Shown here: piece after piece, positions 45,375 to 55,338 of the stretch
Position numbering within the stretch: the first letter of the stretch is position 1
Layout: every line of letters starts with the position of its first letter
Source of the DNA: Rhizobium sp. Leaf306
GTDB lineage: Bacteria > Pseudomonadota > Alphaproteobacteria > Rhizobiales > Rhizobiaceae
DNA length: 64,000 nt
Reading direction: 5' to 3'
Assembly: GCF_001423425.1 (NCBI RefSeq)
Contig: NZ_LMNX01000002.1
Span: 744,001 to 808,000 of the forward strand
The notes under the pieces: model-generated
The model's input: the letters and a program-made list of their open reading frames with translations, nothing else
Told to the model about the DNA's origin: nothing
The model's database searches: none
Program-made: the position numbers and the translations under genes

Positions 45375-46844
45375 ATGCCAGCTGTCCAGGAAACAATCGA
45401 TCAGGTCCGTGGGATCGATATCGATCAGTACAAATACGGCTTCGAAACCATCATCGAAGTGGACAAGGCGCCCAAGGGCCTTTCGGAAGACATAATCCGC
45501 TTCATTTCCGCCAAGAAGCAGGAGCCCGAATGGATGCTGGAATGGCGTCTCGACGCCTACAAGCGCTGGCTGACGATGGAAGAGCCCACCTGGGCGCGCG
45601 TCGATTATCCGAAGATCGACTTCAACGATCTCTATTACTATGCCGCGCCGAAGACCACGTCCGGTCCCAAGTCGCTCGAGGAAGTCGATCCCGAGCTGCT
45701 GCGCGTTTATGAAAAGCTTGGCATTCCGCTGCGCGAGCAGGAAATCCTTGCCGGCGTCGACAGACCGCGTGTTGCCGTCGATGCGGTGTTCGATTCCGTG
45801 TCTGTTGTCACGACCTTCAAGAAGGAACTTCAGAAGGCCGGCGTGATCTTCATGTCGATCTCGGAAGCCATTCGCGAGCATCCGGACCTGATCAAGCAGT
45901 ATCTCGGCACCGTCGTTTCGGCCACCGACAACTATTACGCCACGCTGAATGCTGCGGTGTTTACGGACGGCTCGTTCGTGTTCGTGCCGAAGGGCGTTCG
46001 CTGCCCGATGGAACTGTCCACCTACTTCCGTATCAACGAGAAGAACACCGGCCAGTTCGAACGCACGCTGATCATTGCCGAGGAAGGCGCTTACGTGTCC
46101 TATCTCGAAGGCTGCACGGCGCCGCAGCGTGACGAGAACCAGCTGCATGCCGCAGTGGTCGAACTTGTTGCTCTCGACGATGCCGAGATCAAGTATTCGA
46201 CCGTTCAGAACTGGTACCCGGGCGATGCCCAGGGCAAGGGCGGTATCTACAACTTCGTCACCAAGCGTGGCGATTGCCGCGGCCACCGATCCAAGATTTC
46301 CTGGACCCAGGTCGAGACCGGTTCGGCGATCACCTGGAAATACCCGTCCTGCATCCTACGTGGTGACGATAGCCGCGGCGAGTTCTACTCGATCGCCGTG
46401 TCGAACGGTCACCAGCAGATCGACTCGGGCACCAAGATGATCCACCTCGGCAAGAACACGTCGAGCCGTATCATCTCGAAGGGGATTTCGGCAGGCGTCT
46501 CGCAGAACACCTATCGCGGTCAGGTCTCCATCCACCGCAAGGCTGAAAACGCCCGTAACTTCACCAACTGCGATTCGCTTCTGATCGGCGACAAGTGCGG
46601 TGCGCATACCGTGCCTTACATCGACGTGAAGAACTCGTCGGGCCAGATCGAGCACGAAGCGACGACCTCGAAAATTTCCGACGACCAGAAGTTCTACGTC
46701 ATGCAGCGCGGCATTCCCGAAGAAGAAGCGATCGCCCTGATCGTCAACGGCTTCGTCAAGGATGTCATCCAGCAGCTGCCGATGGAATTTGCGGTCGAAG
46801 CGCAGAAGCTGATCGGGATTTCGCTCGAAGGCTCCGTCGGCTGA
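45375..46844 (+). CDS. sufB: Fe-S cluster assembly protein SufB
   Basis: A 489-residue SufB, the scaffold subunit of the SufBCD complex on which new clusters are built. It is mostly right-handed beta-helix, with conserved stretches [38 protein letters not shown] and [20 protein letters not shown] near residue 395. ATG 45375 is preferred over the ATG two codons earlier, because GGAG at 45364-45367 sits 7 nt before the former and only 1 nt before the latter. It is followed by sufC (63 bp). Confidence 0.97.
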   Translation: MPAVQETIDQVRGIDIDQYKYGFETIIEVDKAPKGLSEDIIRFISAKKQEPEWMLEWRLDAYKRWLTMEEPTWARVDYPKIDFNDLYYYAAPKTTSGPKSLEEVDPELLRVYEKLGIPLREQEILAGVDRPRVAVDAVFDSVSVVTTFKKELQKAGVIFMSISEAIREHPDLIKQYLGTVVSATDNYYATLNAAVFTDGSFVFVPKGVRCPMELSTYFRINEKNTGQFERTLIIAEEGAYVSYLEGCTAPQRDENQLHAAVVELVALDDAEIKYSTVQNWYPGDAQGKGGIYNFVTKRGDCRGHRSKISWTQVETGSAITWKYPSCILRGDDSRGEFYSIAVSNGHQQIDSGTKMIHLGKNTSSRIISKGISAGVSQNTYRGQVSIHRKAENARNFTNCDSLLIGDKCGAHTVPYIDVKNSSGQIEHEATTSKISDDQKFYVMQRGIPEEEAIALIVNGFVKDVIQQLPMEFAVEAQKLIGISLEGSVG

Positions 46845-46907
46845 TCGGCCTGTCATTTGAATAGCGCGCCTGGCGCGTCACTAAAGAGTATCCGGAAAGA
46901 TAGACCT

Positions 46908-47663
46908 ATGCTTGAGATCAAAAACCTGCATGCCCGCATTGCCGAAGACGGCACCGAAATCATCCGTGGCCTGAACCTTACCGTGAAGGCTGGCGAAGTT
47001 GCCGCCATCATGGGGCCGAACGGCTCGGGCAAGTCGACGCTGTCCTACATCCTGTCCGGCCGTCCGGACTATGAAGTCACCGAGGGCGAAGTCCTTCTGA
47101 ACGGTGAGAGCATTCTTGAGCTCGATCCGGCGGAGCGTGCCTCCAAGGGCATTTTCCTCGCCTTCCAGTATCCGGTCGAAATCCCGGGCGTCGCCACCAT
47201 GCAGTTCCTCAAGGTGGCCATGAACGAGCAGCGCAAGGCGCGCGGCGAAGCCGAACTGACGACGCCGGACTTTATCCGACGCGTCAAGGAAGCAGCCAGC
47301 GAGCTGAAGATCGACATGGACATGCTGAAGCGTCCGCTCAATGTCGGTTTTTCCGGCGGCGAGAAGAAGCGTGCGGAAATTCTCCAGATGGCGCTGCTCG
47401 AGCCTTTGCTCTGCGTGTTGGATGAGACCGATTCCGGCCTCGACATCGATGCCCTCAAGATCGTGGCAGATGGCGTCAATGCGCTGAAGTCGCCGGATCG
47501 TGCGACGATCGTCATCACCCACTACCAGCGCCTGCTCGACTATATCGTGCCGGATACGGTTCACGTTCTCTACAAGGGCCAGATCATCCGCACCGGTGAC
47601 AAGGCGCTGGCGCTCGAACTCGAGGCCAATGGCTACGCGGACATCATCGGCAGAGCAGCCTGA
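46908..47663 (+). CDS. sufC: Fe-S cluster assembly ATPase SufC
   Basis: A 251-residue ABC-type ATPase that drives the SufBCD scaffold. Walker A is GPNGSGKST near residue 35, the signature is NVGFSGGEKKRAEI near residue 145, and Walker B/D-loop is LLCVLDETDSGLDIDAL near residue 170. It is soluble with no membrane segment, as expected for SufC. ATG 46908 has GGAAAG about 8 nt upstream. Confidence 0.97.
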   Translation: MLEIKNLHARIAEDGTEIIRGLNLTVKAGEVAAIMGPNGSGKSTLSYILSGRPDYEVTEGEVLLNGESILELDPAERASKGIFLAFQYPVEIPGVATMQFLKVAMNEQRKARGEAELTTPDFIRRVKEAASELKIDMDMLKRPLNVGFSGGEKKRAEILQMALLEPLLCVLDETDSGLDIDALKIVADGVNALKSPDRATIVITHYQRLLDYIVPDTVHVLYKGQIIRTGDKALALELEANGYADIIGRAA

Positions 47664-47683
47664 GACGCGGGAAGGAATTTGGC

Positions 47684-48967
47684 ATGAACATGCAAATCAA
47701 TCAGCCCGTCCGGCTGACGGCCGCCGAAACGGCGCTCGTTGAGGCTTTTGCGGCCCAGGTTGGCGAACTGCCGGGCAACGGTGCCGTTACGGGAACCCGA
47801 GATCGTCTTCTCGACGATCTGAAGCGGTCGGGCCTGCCGACGCGACGTATCGAGTCCTGGCACTATACGGATCTGAAGAACCTGCTGCGCTCGGTTCCTG
47901 AGCGTGTCGTCGGCGGCGTTTCGGTCGATCCGATCGCGCCGCTGGTCGAAGGGGCTAAGGTCCTGTCGATCGTTCAGGGCGTGGCGGATAACCGCGCGAC
48001 GATCGATGGCGTCGAGCTTTCGGTCTTCAGGGACCAGCTTGCCGATGGTTCGGCAGTGGCTGGGCTGGCAGCGTTCGACAAGGACGACGCGATCGCTCGC
48101 ATCAACGGCAGCTTCGTGCGGGACGGCTTTGCGCTCTCCGTACCTGCGGACGTTGCGGTCGAGCAGCCCATCGAACTGCAGGCGGTTCACGGTGCCGGTC
48201 AGGTCCACACGCGGTTTCCGGCGGTGTTCGGAGCGCGGTCCAAGGCAACGATCATCGAGCGTCACTGCGCGGTGACTGAGGATGCGGCACTCGTATCGTC
48301 GATCAGCGACCTGACGCTGCAGGACGGCGCTGAGATCACCTGGATCATCCTCCAGACTCAAGGGGCTGACGACACCCATCTCGGTCAGATCCGCATATCG
48401 CTCGGTACCGATAGCAAGCTGCGATTGTTCATCGTCAACGCCGGCGGCAAGCTGGTGCGCCAGGAGCTTCGCGTCGAGGTTCAGGGCGAGGGATCGGAGT
48501 TCACGCTGCGTGCCGTCAACCTGCTCGGGGGCGATACCCATACGGACGTGACCATGGTTCTCGGCCATAACGTTCCGCACACGAGCTCGACGGAAATCAT
48601 CCGCAACGTCCTGTTCGACAAGGCGAGCGGTGTGTTCCAGGGCATGATCAAGGTTGCCCCGGACGCGCAGAAGACCGACGCGAAGATGGCGTGCAATACG
48701 CTTCTGATGTCCGACGACGCCGATTTCTCGGTGAAGCCGGAGCTGGAAATCTTTGCCGACGACGTGATCTGCGGCCATGGCGCCACGGTTTCCGATATCG
48801 ACCGCAACCATCTCTTCTACCTGATGGCGCGCGGCGTTCCGGAAAACAGGGCCCGTGCCATGCTGGTCAACGCCTTCGTGGCGGAGATCGTCGAGGAACT
48901 GGAAGAAGAAAAGCTCGTCGAAGCGCTGGAAGGCGTCATCTCCGACTGGCTCGAAAAGCACGCCTGA
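47684..48967 (+). CDS. sufD: Fe-S cluster assembly protein SufD
   Basis: A 427-residue SufD, partner of SufB in the scaffold. The N-terminus (GTRDRLLDDLKRSGLPTRRIESWHYTDLKNLL) is the family helical region, the middle is beta-helix, and the C-terminus contains the conserved His region ICGHGATVSDIDRNHLFYLMARGVPE near residue 365. The ATG follows GGAAGGA at about 8 nt, 20 bp after sufC. Confidence 0.95.
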   Translation: MNMQINQPVRLTAAETALVEAFAAQVGELPGNGAVTGTRDRLLDDLKRSGLPTRRIESWHYTDLKNLLRSVPERVVGGVSVDPIAPLVEGAKVLSIVQGVADNRATIDGVELSVFRDQLADGSAVAGLAAFDKDDAIARINGSFVRDGFALSVPADVAVEQPIELQAVHGAGQVHTRFPAVFGARSKATIIERHCAVTEDAALVSSISDLTLQDGAEITWIILQTQGADDTHLGQIRISLGTDSKLRLFIVNAGGKLVRQELRVEVQGEGSEFTLRAVNLLGGDTHTDVTMVLGHNVPHTSSTEIIRNVLFDKASGVFQGMIKVAPDAQKTDAKMACNTLLMSDDADFSVKPELEIFADDVICGHGATVSDIDRNHLFYLMARGVPENRARAMLVNAFVAEIVEELEEEKLVEALEGVISDWLEKHA

Positions 48968-49000
48968 TTTTCAGGTGTGTCTCATAAAATGAGGCATGAC

Positions 49001-50245
49001 ATGGACCAGATCACCCCTGCGACAGCTTACGACGTCGAAGCGATCCGGAAGGATTTCCCGATCCTTTCGACCATGGTGCATGGCAACAAGCCGCTGGTCT
49101 ATCTGGACAACGGGGCTTCTGCCCAGAAGCCGCAGGCCGTGATCGACGCGATCGCACATTCCTACTCGAACGAGTATGCCAATGTGCATCGCGGCCTTCA
49201 CTACCTCTCCAACACGGCAACGGATGCCTATGAGGGCGCGCGCGAAAAGGTGCGCCGCTTTCTGAACGCAGGTTCCGTCGACGAGATCATCTTCACCAGC
49301 AACTCGACGGCGGCGATCAACACCGTCGCCTATGGTTACGGAATGCCGCATATCGGTGAAGGCGACGAGATCGTCATCACCATCATGGAGCACCATTCCA
49401 ACATCGTGCCATGGCACTTCATTCGCGAACGCCAGGGCGCGAAGATCGTCTGGATCCCCGTCGATGACGACGGCGCGTTTCATCTCGATGACTTCGAAAA
49501 GGCGCTGACGGACAAGACCAAGCTGGTCGCCATCACGCATATGTCGAATGCGCTCGGAACGGTGGTTCCGGTCAAGGAAGTCTGCCGCATCGCCCACGAG
49601 CGCGGCATTCCCGTTCTCGTCGACGGCAGCCAGAGCGCCGTCCACATGCCGATCGATGTGCGCGATATCGACTGCGACTGGTTCGTGATGACCGGCCACA
49701 AGCTCTACGGTCCCTCGGGTATCGGCGTTCTCTATGGCAAGGCGGACCGTCTGAAAGAGATGCGGCCGTTCATGGGCGGTGGCGAGATGATCATCGACGT
49801 GGCCGAAGATTTTGTCACCTACAACGATCCGCCGCACCGGTTCGAGGCGGGCACGCCGCCGATCGTGCAGGCGATCGGTCTCGGTCATGCGCTGGACTAT
49901 ATGGACAAGGTCGGCCGTGATGCGATTGCAAGGCACGAGGCGGATCTGACTGCCTATGCGACCCAGCGGCTGAGTGCGATCAATTCGCTGCGGATCATCG
50001 GCAATGCGCCGGGCAAGGGCGCCATCTTCTCGTTCGAGCTTGCCGGCATTCATGCGCACGACATCTCGATGGTGATCGACCGGCGCGGTGTGGCGGTGAG
50101 AGCCGGCACCCATTGCGCCATGCCACTCTTGAAACGCTTCGGCGTTACCTCCACATGCCGTGCATCCTTCGGCATGTACAATACCCGGGCCGAAGTGGAT
50201 GCGTTGGCAGATGCACTCGACTACGCCCGCGATTTCTTTTCCTGA
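49001..50245 (+). CDS. sufS: Cysteine desulfurase SufS
   Basis: A 414-residue group II cysteine desulfurase. The PLP lysine is K234 in TGHKLYGPSG, and the catalytic Cys372 lies in VRAGTHCAMPLL, the short-loop form typical of SufS. EHHSNIVPWH near residue 130 positions PLP. ATG 49001 is chosen because GAGG at 48991-48994 lies 6 nt upstream; alternative starts at 48977 (GTG) and 48989 lack such a site. No SufE gene is adjacent, so the sulfur acceptor is encoded elsewhere. Confidence 0.96.
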   Translation: MDQITPATAYDVEAIRKDFPILSTMVHGNKPLVYLDNGASAQKPQAVIDAIAHSYSNEYANVHRGLHYLSNTATDAYEGAREKVRRFLNAGSVDEIIFTSNSTAAINTVAYGYGMPHIGEGDEIVITIMEHHSNIVPWHFIRERQGAKIVWIPVDDDGAFHLDDFEKALTDKTKLVAITHMSNALGTVVPVKEVCRIAHERGIPVLVDGSQSAVHMPIDVRDIDCDWFVMTGHKLYGPSGIGVLYGKADRLKEMRPFMGGGEMIIDVAEDFVTYNDPPHRFEAGTPPIVQAIGLGHALDYMDKVGRDAIARHEADLTAYATQRLSAINSLRIIGNAPGKGAIFSFELAGIHAHDISMVIDRRGVAVRAGTHCAMPLLKRFGVTSTCRASFGMYNTRAEVDALADALDYARDFFS

Positions 50246-50261
50246 AGGACTTTTGAAGGCT

Positions 50262-50636
50262 ATGGACGACCAGATACCGAAATGGGATGCCCGCGAGGGG
50301 ATCATCCAGTCCGCCATTCCCGAAGACGAGGTGGCGCGGCTTTCCGACGACATCGTCGCGGCTTTGAAAACCGTCTATGATCCGGAAATTCCGGCCGATA
50401 TCTTCGAACTCGGATTGATCTACAAGGTCGATATTGAAGACGACCGGATGGTGAAGATCATGATGACGCTGACAGCGCCCGGTTGCCCGGTTGCCGGCGA
50501 AATGCCAGGCTGGGTGGAAAATGCCGTCGGCGCCGTCGAAGGCGTGTCCGGCGTCGAGGTCGAGATGACCTTCGATCCGCCGTGGACGCCGGAGCGGATG
50601 TCCGAAGAGGCGCAGGTTGCTGTCGGGTGGTATTGA
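50262..50636 (+). CDS. SUF-associated DUF59/MIP18 family protein (SufT-like, SufX)
   Basis: A 124-residue protein with the DUF59 core: VYDPEIPADIFELGLIYKVDI near residue 40 and MTLTAPGCPVAGEMPGWVE near residue 70, which holds the single conserved Cys. DUF59 proteins act late in Fe-S maturation. The gene sits between sufS and sufA, the position called sufX in Agrobacterium. The ATG has GAAGG 5-6 nt upstream. The family call is solid, while the exact client set is unknown. Confidence 0.93.
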   Translation: MDDQIPKWDAREGIIQSAIPEDEVARLSDDIVAALKTVYDPEIPADIFELGLIYKVDIEDDRMVKIMMTLTAPGCPVAGEMPGWVENAVGAVEGVSGVEVEMTFDPPWTPERMSEEAQVAVGWY

Positions 50637-50740
50637 TCGGTTAAGGCACCGGTACTAAGTTGGACTCACGAGACTTACTCTCGAAACACCAGGTCTAGAA
50701 ACACCGGGCCTTGAACCCGGTCGTGGAAGGAAAGAATGCC

Positions 50741-51133
50741 ATGGGCTTTGCTGTCATGACGATCACCGACGCTGCTGCACAGCGCGTCAACCAGATCACC
50801 TCGAACTCCGGTCCTGATGCGCTCGGCTTGCGCGTCGGTATCAAGAAGGGCGGTTGCGCCGGCATGGAGTACACGATCGATCTCGTGACTGTGCCCAATG
50901 CAAAGGACGACCTGATCGAGCGGGAAGGCGCCAAGGTGTGGATCGAGCCTTCGGCCGTTCTTTACCTGCTCGGCACCCAGATGGATTTCGAGACGACCAA
51001 GATGCGGTCCGGATTTACCTTCGTGAACCCGAACCAGACATCGGCCTGCGGTTGCGGCGAATCGGTCGAACTGAAGCCTGCCGATCTTGCGGCGCTTGCG
51101 CAGCAGCGCACCACGCAATCTCCGGCTGCCTGA
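50741..51133 (+). CDS. sufA: A-type Fe-S carrier SufA/IscA
   Basis: A 130-residue A-type carrier with the three conserved cysteines: one in KKGGCAGMEY near residue 38 and two in ACGCGESV near residue 102. These hold a cluster that is passed to apo-proteins. ATG 50741 follows GGAAGGAAAG; the longer frame from a TTG upstream lacks support. It is the last gene of the suf operon and is followed by an intrinsic terminator. Confidence 0.95.
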   Translation: MGFAVMTITDAAAQRVNQITSNSGPDALGLRVGIKKGGCAGMEYTIDLVTVPNAKDDLIEREGAKVWIEPSAVLYLLGTQMDFETTKMRSGFTFVNPNQTSACGCGESVELKPADLAALAQQRTTQSPAA

Positions 51134-51158
51134 GTCGATAATTTGAGATGTTAAAGAG

Positions 51159-51181
51159 AAAGGGCCGCGAGGCCCTTTTTT
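51159..51181 (+). terminator. suf operon terminator
   Basis: An 8-bp stem AAAGGGCC/GGCCCTTT closes on GCGA and is followed by TTT. It lies 26 nt after the sufA stop and just short of the convergent MacB-type permease gene. Confidence 0.85.
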
Positions 51182-51191
51182 ATTGCGCTGT

Positions 51192-52397
51192 CTATTCGTG
51201 GCGCAAAGCCTCAATGGGGTTGAGCTGGGCTGCCCGTCGGGCCGGGAAGTAACCGAAGATCATGCCGATCGCTGCGGAAAAGGCGAAGGCCATAAGGATG
51301 ATCGTCGGGCTGGCAACGAACGGCACCTGAAGAAAGCTGACGACGCCGTAGGCGAGTGCAAGGCCTGTTATGATGCCCGTCACGCCGCCGAAGATCGACA
51401 GCATCACGGCCTCCACGAGGAACTGCCGGAGAACCTGGCTTTCGAGCGCGCCGATCGCCAGCCGGATGCCGATCTCACGGGTGCGCTCGGTGACCGACAC
51501 CAGCATGATATTCATGATGCCGATACCGCCGACCAAGAGGCTGACGGCAGCAACGGCGCCGAGAAGGCCCGTCAGCAGGACCGTCGTGCCCGTCATCGCC
51601 GCCGCGATCTGCGACATGTCGTTGACGGAGAAGTCGTCATCGCGTCCGATCGCGATGCGCCGCCGCTCGCGCAAGAGGCCTTCGACGTCCGACTGGACCT
51701 TGGCGGTCGAGACGCCGTCCTGGGCAGAGATAACGATGCTGGAAATCGTCGTCGTTCCACCGATCCGGCGCTGGTGCAGTTTCAGCGGCATGATGACGGT
51801 ATCGTCCTGGTCGTCGCCCATGCCGGACTGACCCTTGACGGCGAGAACGCCGACGACCGGGCAGGCGATGTTGCTGACCCGGATCAGCTGTCCCACCGGG
51901 TTGGCAGCACCGAACAGCTGTTTGCGGACGGTCTCGCCGATGATGCAGGCCGCATGGCTGCCGCGATCCTCGTTCGGATTGAAATTGCGGCCGAGCGCCA
52001 TATCCCAATCCTGCACGATGAAATAGTCGTTGGTGGTGCCGACCGCGCTCGACGAATGGTTGGCGCCGCCGGCGATGACCGTGGCAGTCCCGCGATTGAT
52101 CGGTGCGACGCCACGAAGGCCGGAGACCTGCTCCTTGATCGCCAGCACATCCTTGTCGTTGAAGCGCTTGGCTTCCGTGCTCGCGCGTCCCGGTCCCCAC
52201 TGACCGGGGCGGATGAACAGGGTGTTGGTGCCGAGACGCGAGAGTTCGTCGCGGACCTTCGCAGTCGTACCGTTGCCGATCGTCACCATCGCGATGACGG
52301 CGGCGACACCGATCACGACGCCGAGGACCGTGAGGAAGGAGCGCAGCAGATTGCGGCTGATTGCCCGCCAGGCGAGCTTAGCGGCTTCCAGCAGCAT
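51192..52397 (-). CDS. MacB-like ABC exporter permease (FtsX domain)
   Basis: A 401-residue permease: one membrane helix near residues 20-42, a periplasmic MacB-core domain of about 200 residues, and three C-terminal helices with the FtsX motif [28 protein letters not shown]. It pairs with the separate ATPase gene upstream (20-bp overlap) and the membrane-fusion protein before that. Such sets export macrolides, peptides or siderophore-like compounds through an outer-membrane channel, which is not encoded here. ATG 52397 follows AAAGGG. Confidence 0.9.
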   Translation of the reverse strand: MLLEAAKLAWRAISRNLLRSFLTVLGVVIGVAAVIAMVTIGNGTTAKVRDELSRLGTNTLFIRPGQWGPGRASTEAKRFNDKDVLAIKEQVSGLRGVAPINRGTATVIAGGANHSSSAVGTTNDYFIVQDWDMALGRNFNPNEDRGSHAACIIGETVRKQLFGAANPVGQLIRVSNIACPVVGVLAVKGQSGMGDDQDDTVIMPLKLHQRRIGGTTTISSIVISAQDGVSTAKVQSDVEGLLRERRRIAIGRDDDFSVNDMSQIAAAMTGTTVLLTGLLGAVAAVSLLVGGIGIMNIMLVSVTERTREIGIRLAIGALESQVLRQFLVEAVMLSIFGGVTGIITGLALAYGVVSFLQVPFVASPTIILMAFAFSAAIGMIFGYFPARRAAQLNPIEALRHE

Positions 52398-53118
52398 GGC
52401 TTGCCCTTTCGAGATTGGGTTCGTCGGAGACGAGGTGACCATCGGTAAAGCGCAAGAGACGCGACCCGTAGGCTGCGATGTCTTCCTCATGGGTGACCAT
52501 GATGACGGTAATGCCGTTGTCGCGGTTGAGCCGGGTGATCAGATCCATGATCTCCATGCTGGTCTTGGTGTCGAGATTGCCGGTCGGCTCGTCGGCGAGA
52601 AGGACGGCCGGATCGGTGACAATGGCTCTGGCGATCGCGACGCGCTGCTGCTGACCACCTGACAGTTCCTGGGTGGTATGGCCTTCGCGTCCGGCGAGGC
52701 CGACCTGCGCCAGCGCCGCAGTTGCGCGCTCACGCCGCTCCTTGTGCGCCATGCCGCGATAGACGAGCGGGAGCTCGACGTTTTCGACGGCCGATGTGCG
52801 AGCCAAAAGATTGAACCCCTGGAACACGAAGCCCAGCATGTGGCGTCTCAGAAGTGTCCGCTGCTCGCGGCTGAAATCTGATGTCGGAACGCCTTGAAAT
52901 AGAAACTCGCCGGATGAGGGGATATCGAGCCCGCCGATAATGTTCATCGCTGTCGACTTGCCCGAACCGGAGGGTCCCATGATCGACACGAATTCCCCAG
53001 CCGATATGGCAAGGTCGATCTGGTCCAGCGCCCGGATCGTCGCTTCGCCGCGCCCGTAGAACTTCGAGACCTTGTCGAATGCGATGAGGGGGGCAGGCGT
53101 GACGGCGAGGTCCATCAC
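52378..53118 (-). CDS. MacB-like ABC exporter ATP-binding protein
   Basis: A 246-residue ABC ATPase of the LolD/MacB group. Walker A is [10 protein letters not shown] near residue 47, the Q-loop is FVFQGFNLL, the signature is [14 protein letters not shown] near residue 151, and Walker B is [11 protein letters not shown] near residue 173. The ATG overlaps the stop of the upstream fusion-protein gene by 4 bp (ATGA), so translation is coupled. Its 3' end overlaps the permease start. Confidence 0.94.
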   Translation of the reverse strand: MMDLAVTPAPLIAFDKVSKFYGRGEATIRALDQIDLAISAGEFVSIMGPSGSGKSTAMNIIGGLDIPSSGEFLFQGVPTSDFSREQRTLLRRHMLGFVFQGFNLLARTSAVENVELPLVYRGMAHKERRERATAALAQVGLAGREGHTTQELSGGQQQRVAIARAIVTDPAVLLADEPTGNLDTKTSMEIMDLITRLNRDNGITVIMVTHEEDIAAYGSRLLRFTDGHLVSDEPNLERASHAAGSR

Positions 53119-54401
53119 TGCGCCCTTGCGACGGCATCCGTCACCAGTTCATCGCCGTCGCGGATTTCGCCTGATTTCAGAACCGTGAACTGGCCATCGG
53201 TCGGCCCGGTTTCGACCGGCACCCGCTGGGCTTCGCCGTTGCGCAGCACCCAGACGGCGCGGGTGTTATTCGCTGCCTGTTCGCCACGATTGCGGTTGCG
53301 GGGCGGGCGTGGTGGCGAGAACAGCCGGGAGAGGACATTGCCGCGCTGCCGTGCGGTGGCGGCCGGCGAGTAACGAAGCGCAGCGTTCGGGACAAGCAGC
53401 GCATCCTTGACCGACTGGACCGTGATGTCTGACGTGGCGGTCATGCCCGGCCGCAGCAGCAGATCGGCATTGTCGACGGTCAGGATCGCCTTATAGGTCA
53501 CGACGTTGGACACGGTTTCGGAGGCGAACCGGACGGTTTCGATTGTGGCCGGAAAGCTCCGCTCCGGATAGGCGTCGACCGAGAAGCGCGCAGGCTGCCC
53601 GTCCTTGACCTGGCCGACATCCGCCTCGTCGACGGAGACCTGGAGTTCCATGCGCTTGAGGTCGCCGGCGATTGTGAAGAGGACCGGTGCATTGAGCGAC
53701 GAGGCGACCGTTGCACCGGGATCGACTTCGCGGGTCAGCACGATCCCGTCGATCGGAGATACGATCGTCAGTTTGCCGAGGTTAACCTCGGCAAGCCTCA
53801 GGCTTGCTTCGGCGGACAGGATCGCGGCCTGATTGATGTCCTTCGTCGCAACGGCCGACTCGTAGGCATAGCGCGCCGCGTCCAGATCCTGCTGGCTGGA
53901 AATGCGATTGGCGACGAGTGCCGTCAGGCGGTCGAATGAAATCTTCGCGGAAGCCGCTTCTGCCTCGGCCTTCAGGACATTGGCCTTCGCGGACGCAAGT
54001 TGAGCGCGCGCGCTCTGCACATCCGCTTCCTGCTTGCTGGTATCCAGTTCGAGCAGCACATCGCCGGCCTTGACCGCGCTGTTATAGGTCACGTTGACTT
54101 TCCTGACCGTGCCGGAAAGCTCGCTCGATATGTCCACCTGATCGGTCGGCTGGACGGAACCGGTTGCAGTGACAACTACCGCAAGGTCTCCGCGCTTTGC
54201 GGCCTGCGTCGTGTAATCGTATCGTGGGCCGCTGCTGCCGAAATAAGAGTAAGCCATCAGGGCTGCGGCGGCGATGAGGATGAGGAGAGGCCAGACAAAC
54301 CAACGTCCACGCTTTTTCCGCTTGCCCGAAGACGCAAGGATCGCGGCGAGATCAGGCGCATCCTGTTTACGGCTGGCTGGGGGAGTGGACTGGACGTTCA
54401 A
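53115..54401 (-). CDS. MacA-like periplasmic adaptor (RND/HlyD-type membrane fusion protein)
   Basis: A 428-residue adaptor. A cytoplasmic basic stretch (GKRKKRGRW) precedes a membrane anchor at residues 35-52. Then come a beta-barrel/lipoyl part (RGDLAVVVTATGSVQPTDQVDISSELSG), an alpha-helical hairpin of about residues 130-200, and the second lipoyl half IVSPIDGIVLTREVDPGATV. An Arg/Asn-rich insert (RPPRNRNRGEQ) occurs near residue 365. It links the MacB-type pump to an outer-membrane channel and is the first gene of the three-gene exporter operon. Confidence 0.92.
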   Translation of the reverse strand: MNVQSTPPASRKQDAPDLAAILASSGKRKKRGRWFVWPLLILIAAAALMAYSYFGSSGPRYDYTTQAAKRGDLAVVVTATGSVQPTDQVDISSELSGTVRKVNVTYNSAVKAGDVLLELDTSKQEADVQSARAQLASAKANVLKAEAEAASAKISFDRLTALVANRISSQQDLDAARYAYESAVATKDINQAAILSAEASLRLAEVNLGKLTIVSPIDGIVLTREVDPGATVASSLNAPVLFTIAGDLKRMELQVSVDEADVGQVKDGQPARFSVDAYPERSFPATIETVRFASETVSNVVTYKAILTVDNADLLLRPGMTATSDITVQSVKDALLVPNAALRYSPAATARQRGNVLSRLFSPPRPPRNRNRGEQAANNTRAVWVLRNGEAQRVPVETGPTDGQFTVLKSGEIRDGDELVTDAVARAQ

Positions 54402-54604
54402 TGGCTATCCTCGATGCGGTGGAAATAGCGCGAGCCGTTCCGGTCTAGCGAGGGATCGCGTCGAAACCGCGGCTTTGCAACTCTGGAACGAGGCATTCGC
54501 ATGAAAGCAGCCGGTGGCCAACTTAAATGTCGGTAATGTATCGGAGGCACTGCATCGAACTTCGCGGTTGTGCGTTATGGCTGAACACACAAAGGAGAAC
54601 TCAG

Positions 54605-54865
54605 ATGATCGATGTCGCCCTTATCAAGGAACATGCGGAAGTGATCGGTGCGGACGGCGTCCACATCGGAACGGTTGACCGCGTTGAAGGAAACCGTATC
54701 AAGCTGACCAAGAAGGATAGCGGTGAGGGGAGCCATAAAGGCCATCACCATTTCATTTCGCTTGAACTCGTTGCCGATGTCGAAGGCGACAAGGTTCGTC
54801 TCTCTGCAGATGGTGACGTCGCAGTGACGTTCGAAGAAGAAGACGGCGGCAAGCCGATCCACTAA
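54605..54865 (+). CDS. DUF2171 family small protein
   Basis: An 86-residue soluble protein with the DUF2171 pattern: IKEHAEVIGADGVHIGTVDRV at the start, GNRIKLTKKDS, and a His-rich GSHKGHHHFISLELV segment, a fold related to PRC-barrel proteins. ATG 54605 has AAGGAG 7 nt upstream. It is monocistronic and ends at a bidirectional terminator. Members are widespread in rhizobia; the function is unknown. The His cluster could bind a metal (inference). Confidence 0.85.
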   Translation: MIDVALIKEHAEVIGADGVHIGTVDRVEGNRIKLTKKDSGEGSHKGHHHFISLELVADVEGDKVRLSADGDVAVTFEEEDGGKPIH

Positions 54866-54880
54866 AGCAATTCAGCATGC

Positions 54881-54915
54881 AAAAAGGCCGGCGTTTCTGA
54901 CGCCGGCCTTTTTTG
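54881..54915. terminator. Bidirectional terminator after the DUF2171 gene
   Basis: A 14-bp stem AAAAAGGCCGGCGT/ACGCCGGCCTTTTT closes on a 5-nt loop, with T runs on both sides. It serves the plus-strand DUF2171 gene and the minus-strand small protein gene ending at 54934. Confidence 0.85.
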
Positions 54916-54933
54916 TTTACGCATCAAAAAAAA

Positions 54934-55113
54934 TTAACGGGTTGGATGGGGGACCCCGAAGCGCTCGGGAAGAAACGCCGTTTCAGTCGCGGCGCCACTC
55001 AAGCGAGCGGATTTCTCGTGCGCAACAGGCGTGCTTGGAATGCCAACAAGAATTACAAAGACGGCACCAACAGCAGCTGAACAACACACCAGCAGAATAT
55101 TACGAATGGTCAT
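54934..55113 (-). CDS. Small membrane protein, 59 residues
   Basis: A 59-residue frame from ATG 55113 to TAA 54934. GAGGAAG sits 7 nt upstream of the ATG, a strong ribosome site. Residues 5-24 are a hydrophobic helix (NILLVCCSAAVGAVFVILVG), followed by a 35-residue polar, probably periplasmic tail (the segment ETAFLPERFGVPHP near the end). The CC pair in the helix is unusual. It lies 77 bp downstream of another very small membrane-protein gene on the same strand and ends at a terminator. No family is recognised. Ribosome site, frame integrity and terminator argue for a real gene. Confidence 0.65.
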   Translation of the reverse strand: MTIRNILLVCCSAAVGAVFVILVGIPSTPVAHEKSARLSGAATETAFLPERFGVPHPTR

Positions 55114-55190
55114 GCTTGCACTTCCTCTCGTGATGCGATCGCTTGAGATCGCGATGAAGTAAGCCGGTCCTTGTCCTCCTTGGGATGATC

Positions 55191-55316
55191 CTAGTTGGCA
55201 GCCGACAGCTGTGTCGGAGACGCGAGTATTTCCGTATCGCCAAGCGAGTGATCAGAATACTTGAACACCAGAATACTGAGGACCGAACCGATAAGAGCGA
55301 CGAAGACTATTCTCAT
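55191..55316 (-). CDS. Small membrane protein, 41 residues, behind an EcfG-type promoter
   Basis: A 41-residue frame from ATG 55316 to TAG 55191, with AAAGGAG about 7 nt upstream. Residues 2-18 form a short hydrophobic helix (RIVFVALIGSVLSILVF), followed by a polar tail (KYSDHSLGDTEILASPTQ). An EcfG-like promoter places the start of transcription only some 16 nt before the ATG. Together with the 59-residue gene downstream it looks like a two-gene stress-induced unit. No family is recognised. The promoter, ribosome site and composition support it despite its size. Confidence 0.65.
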   Translation of the reverse strand: MRIVFVALIGSVLSILVFKYSDHSLGDTEILASPTQLSAAN

Positions 55317-55338
55317 GCTGAGACTCCTTTGCCGTCAG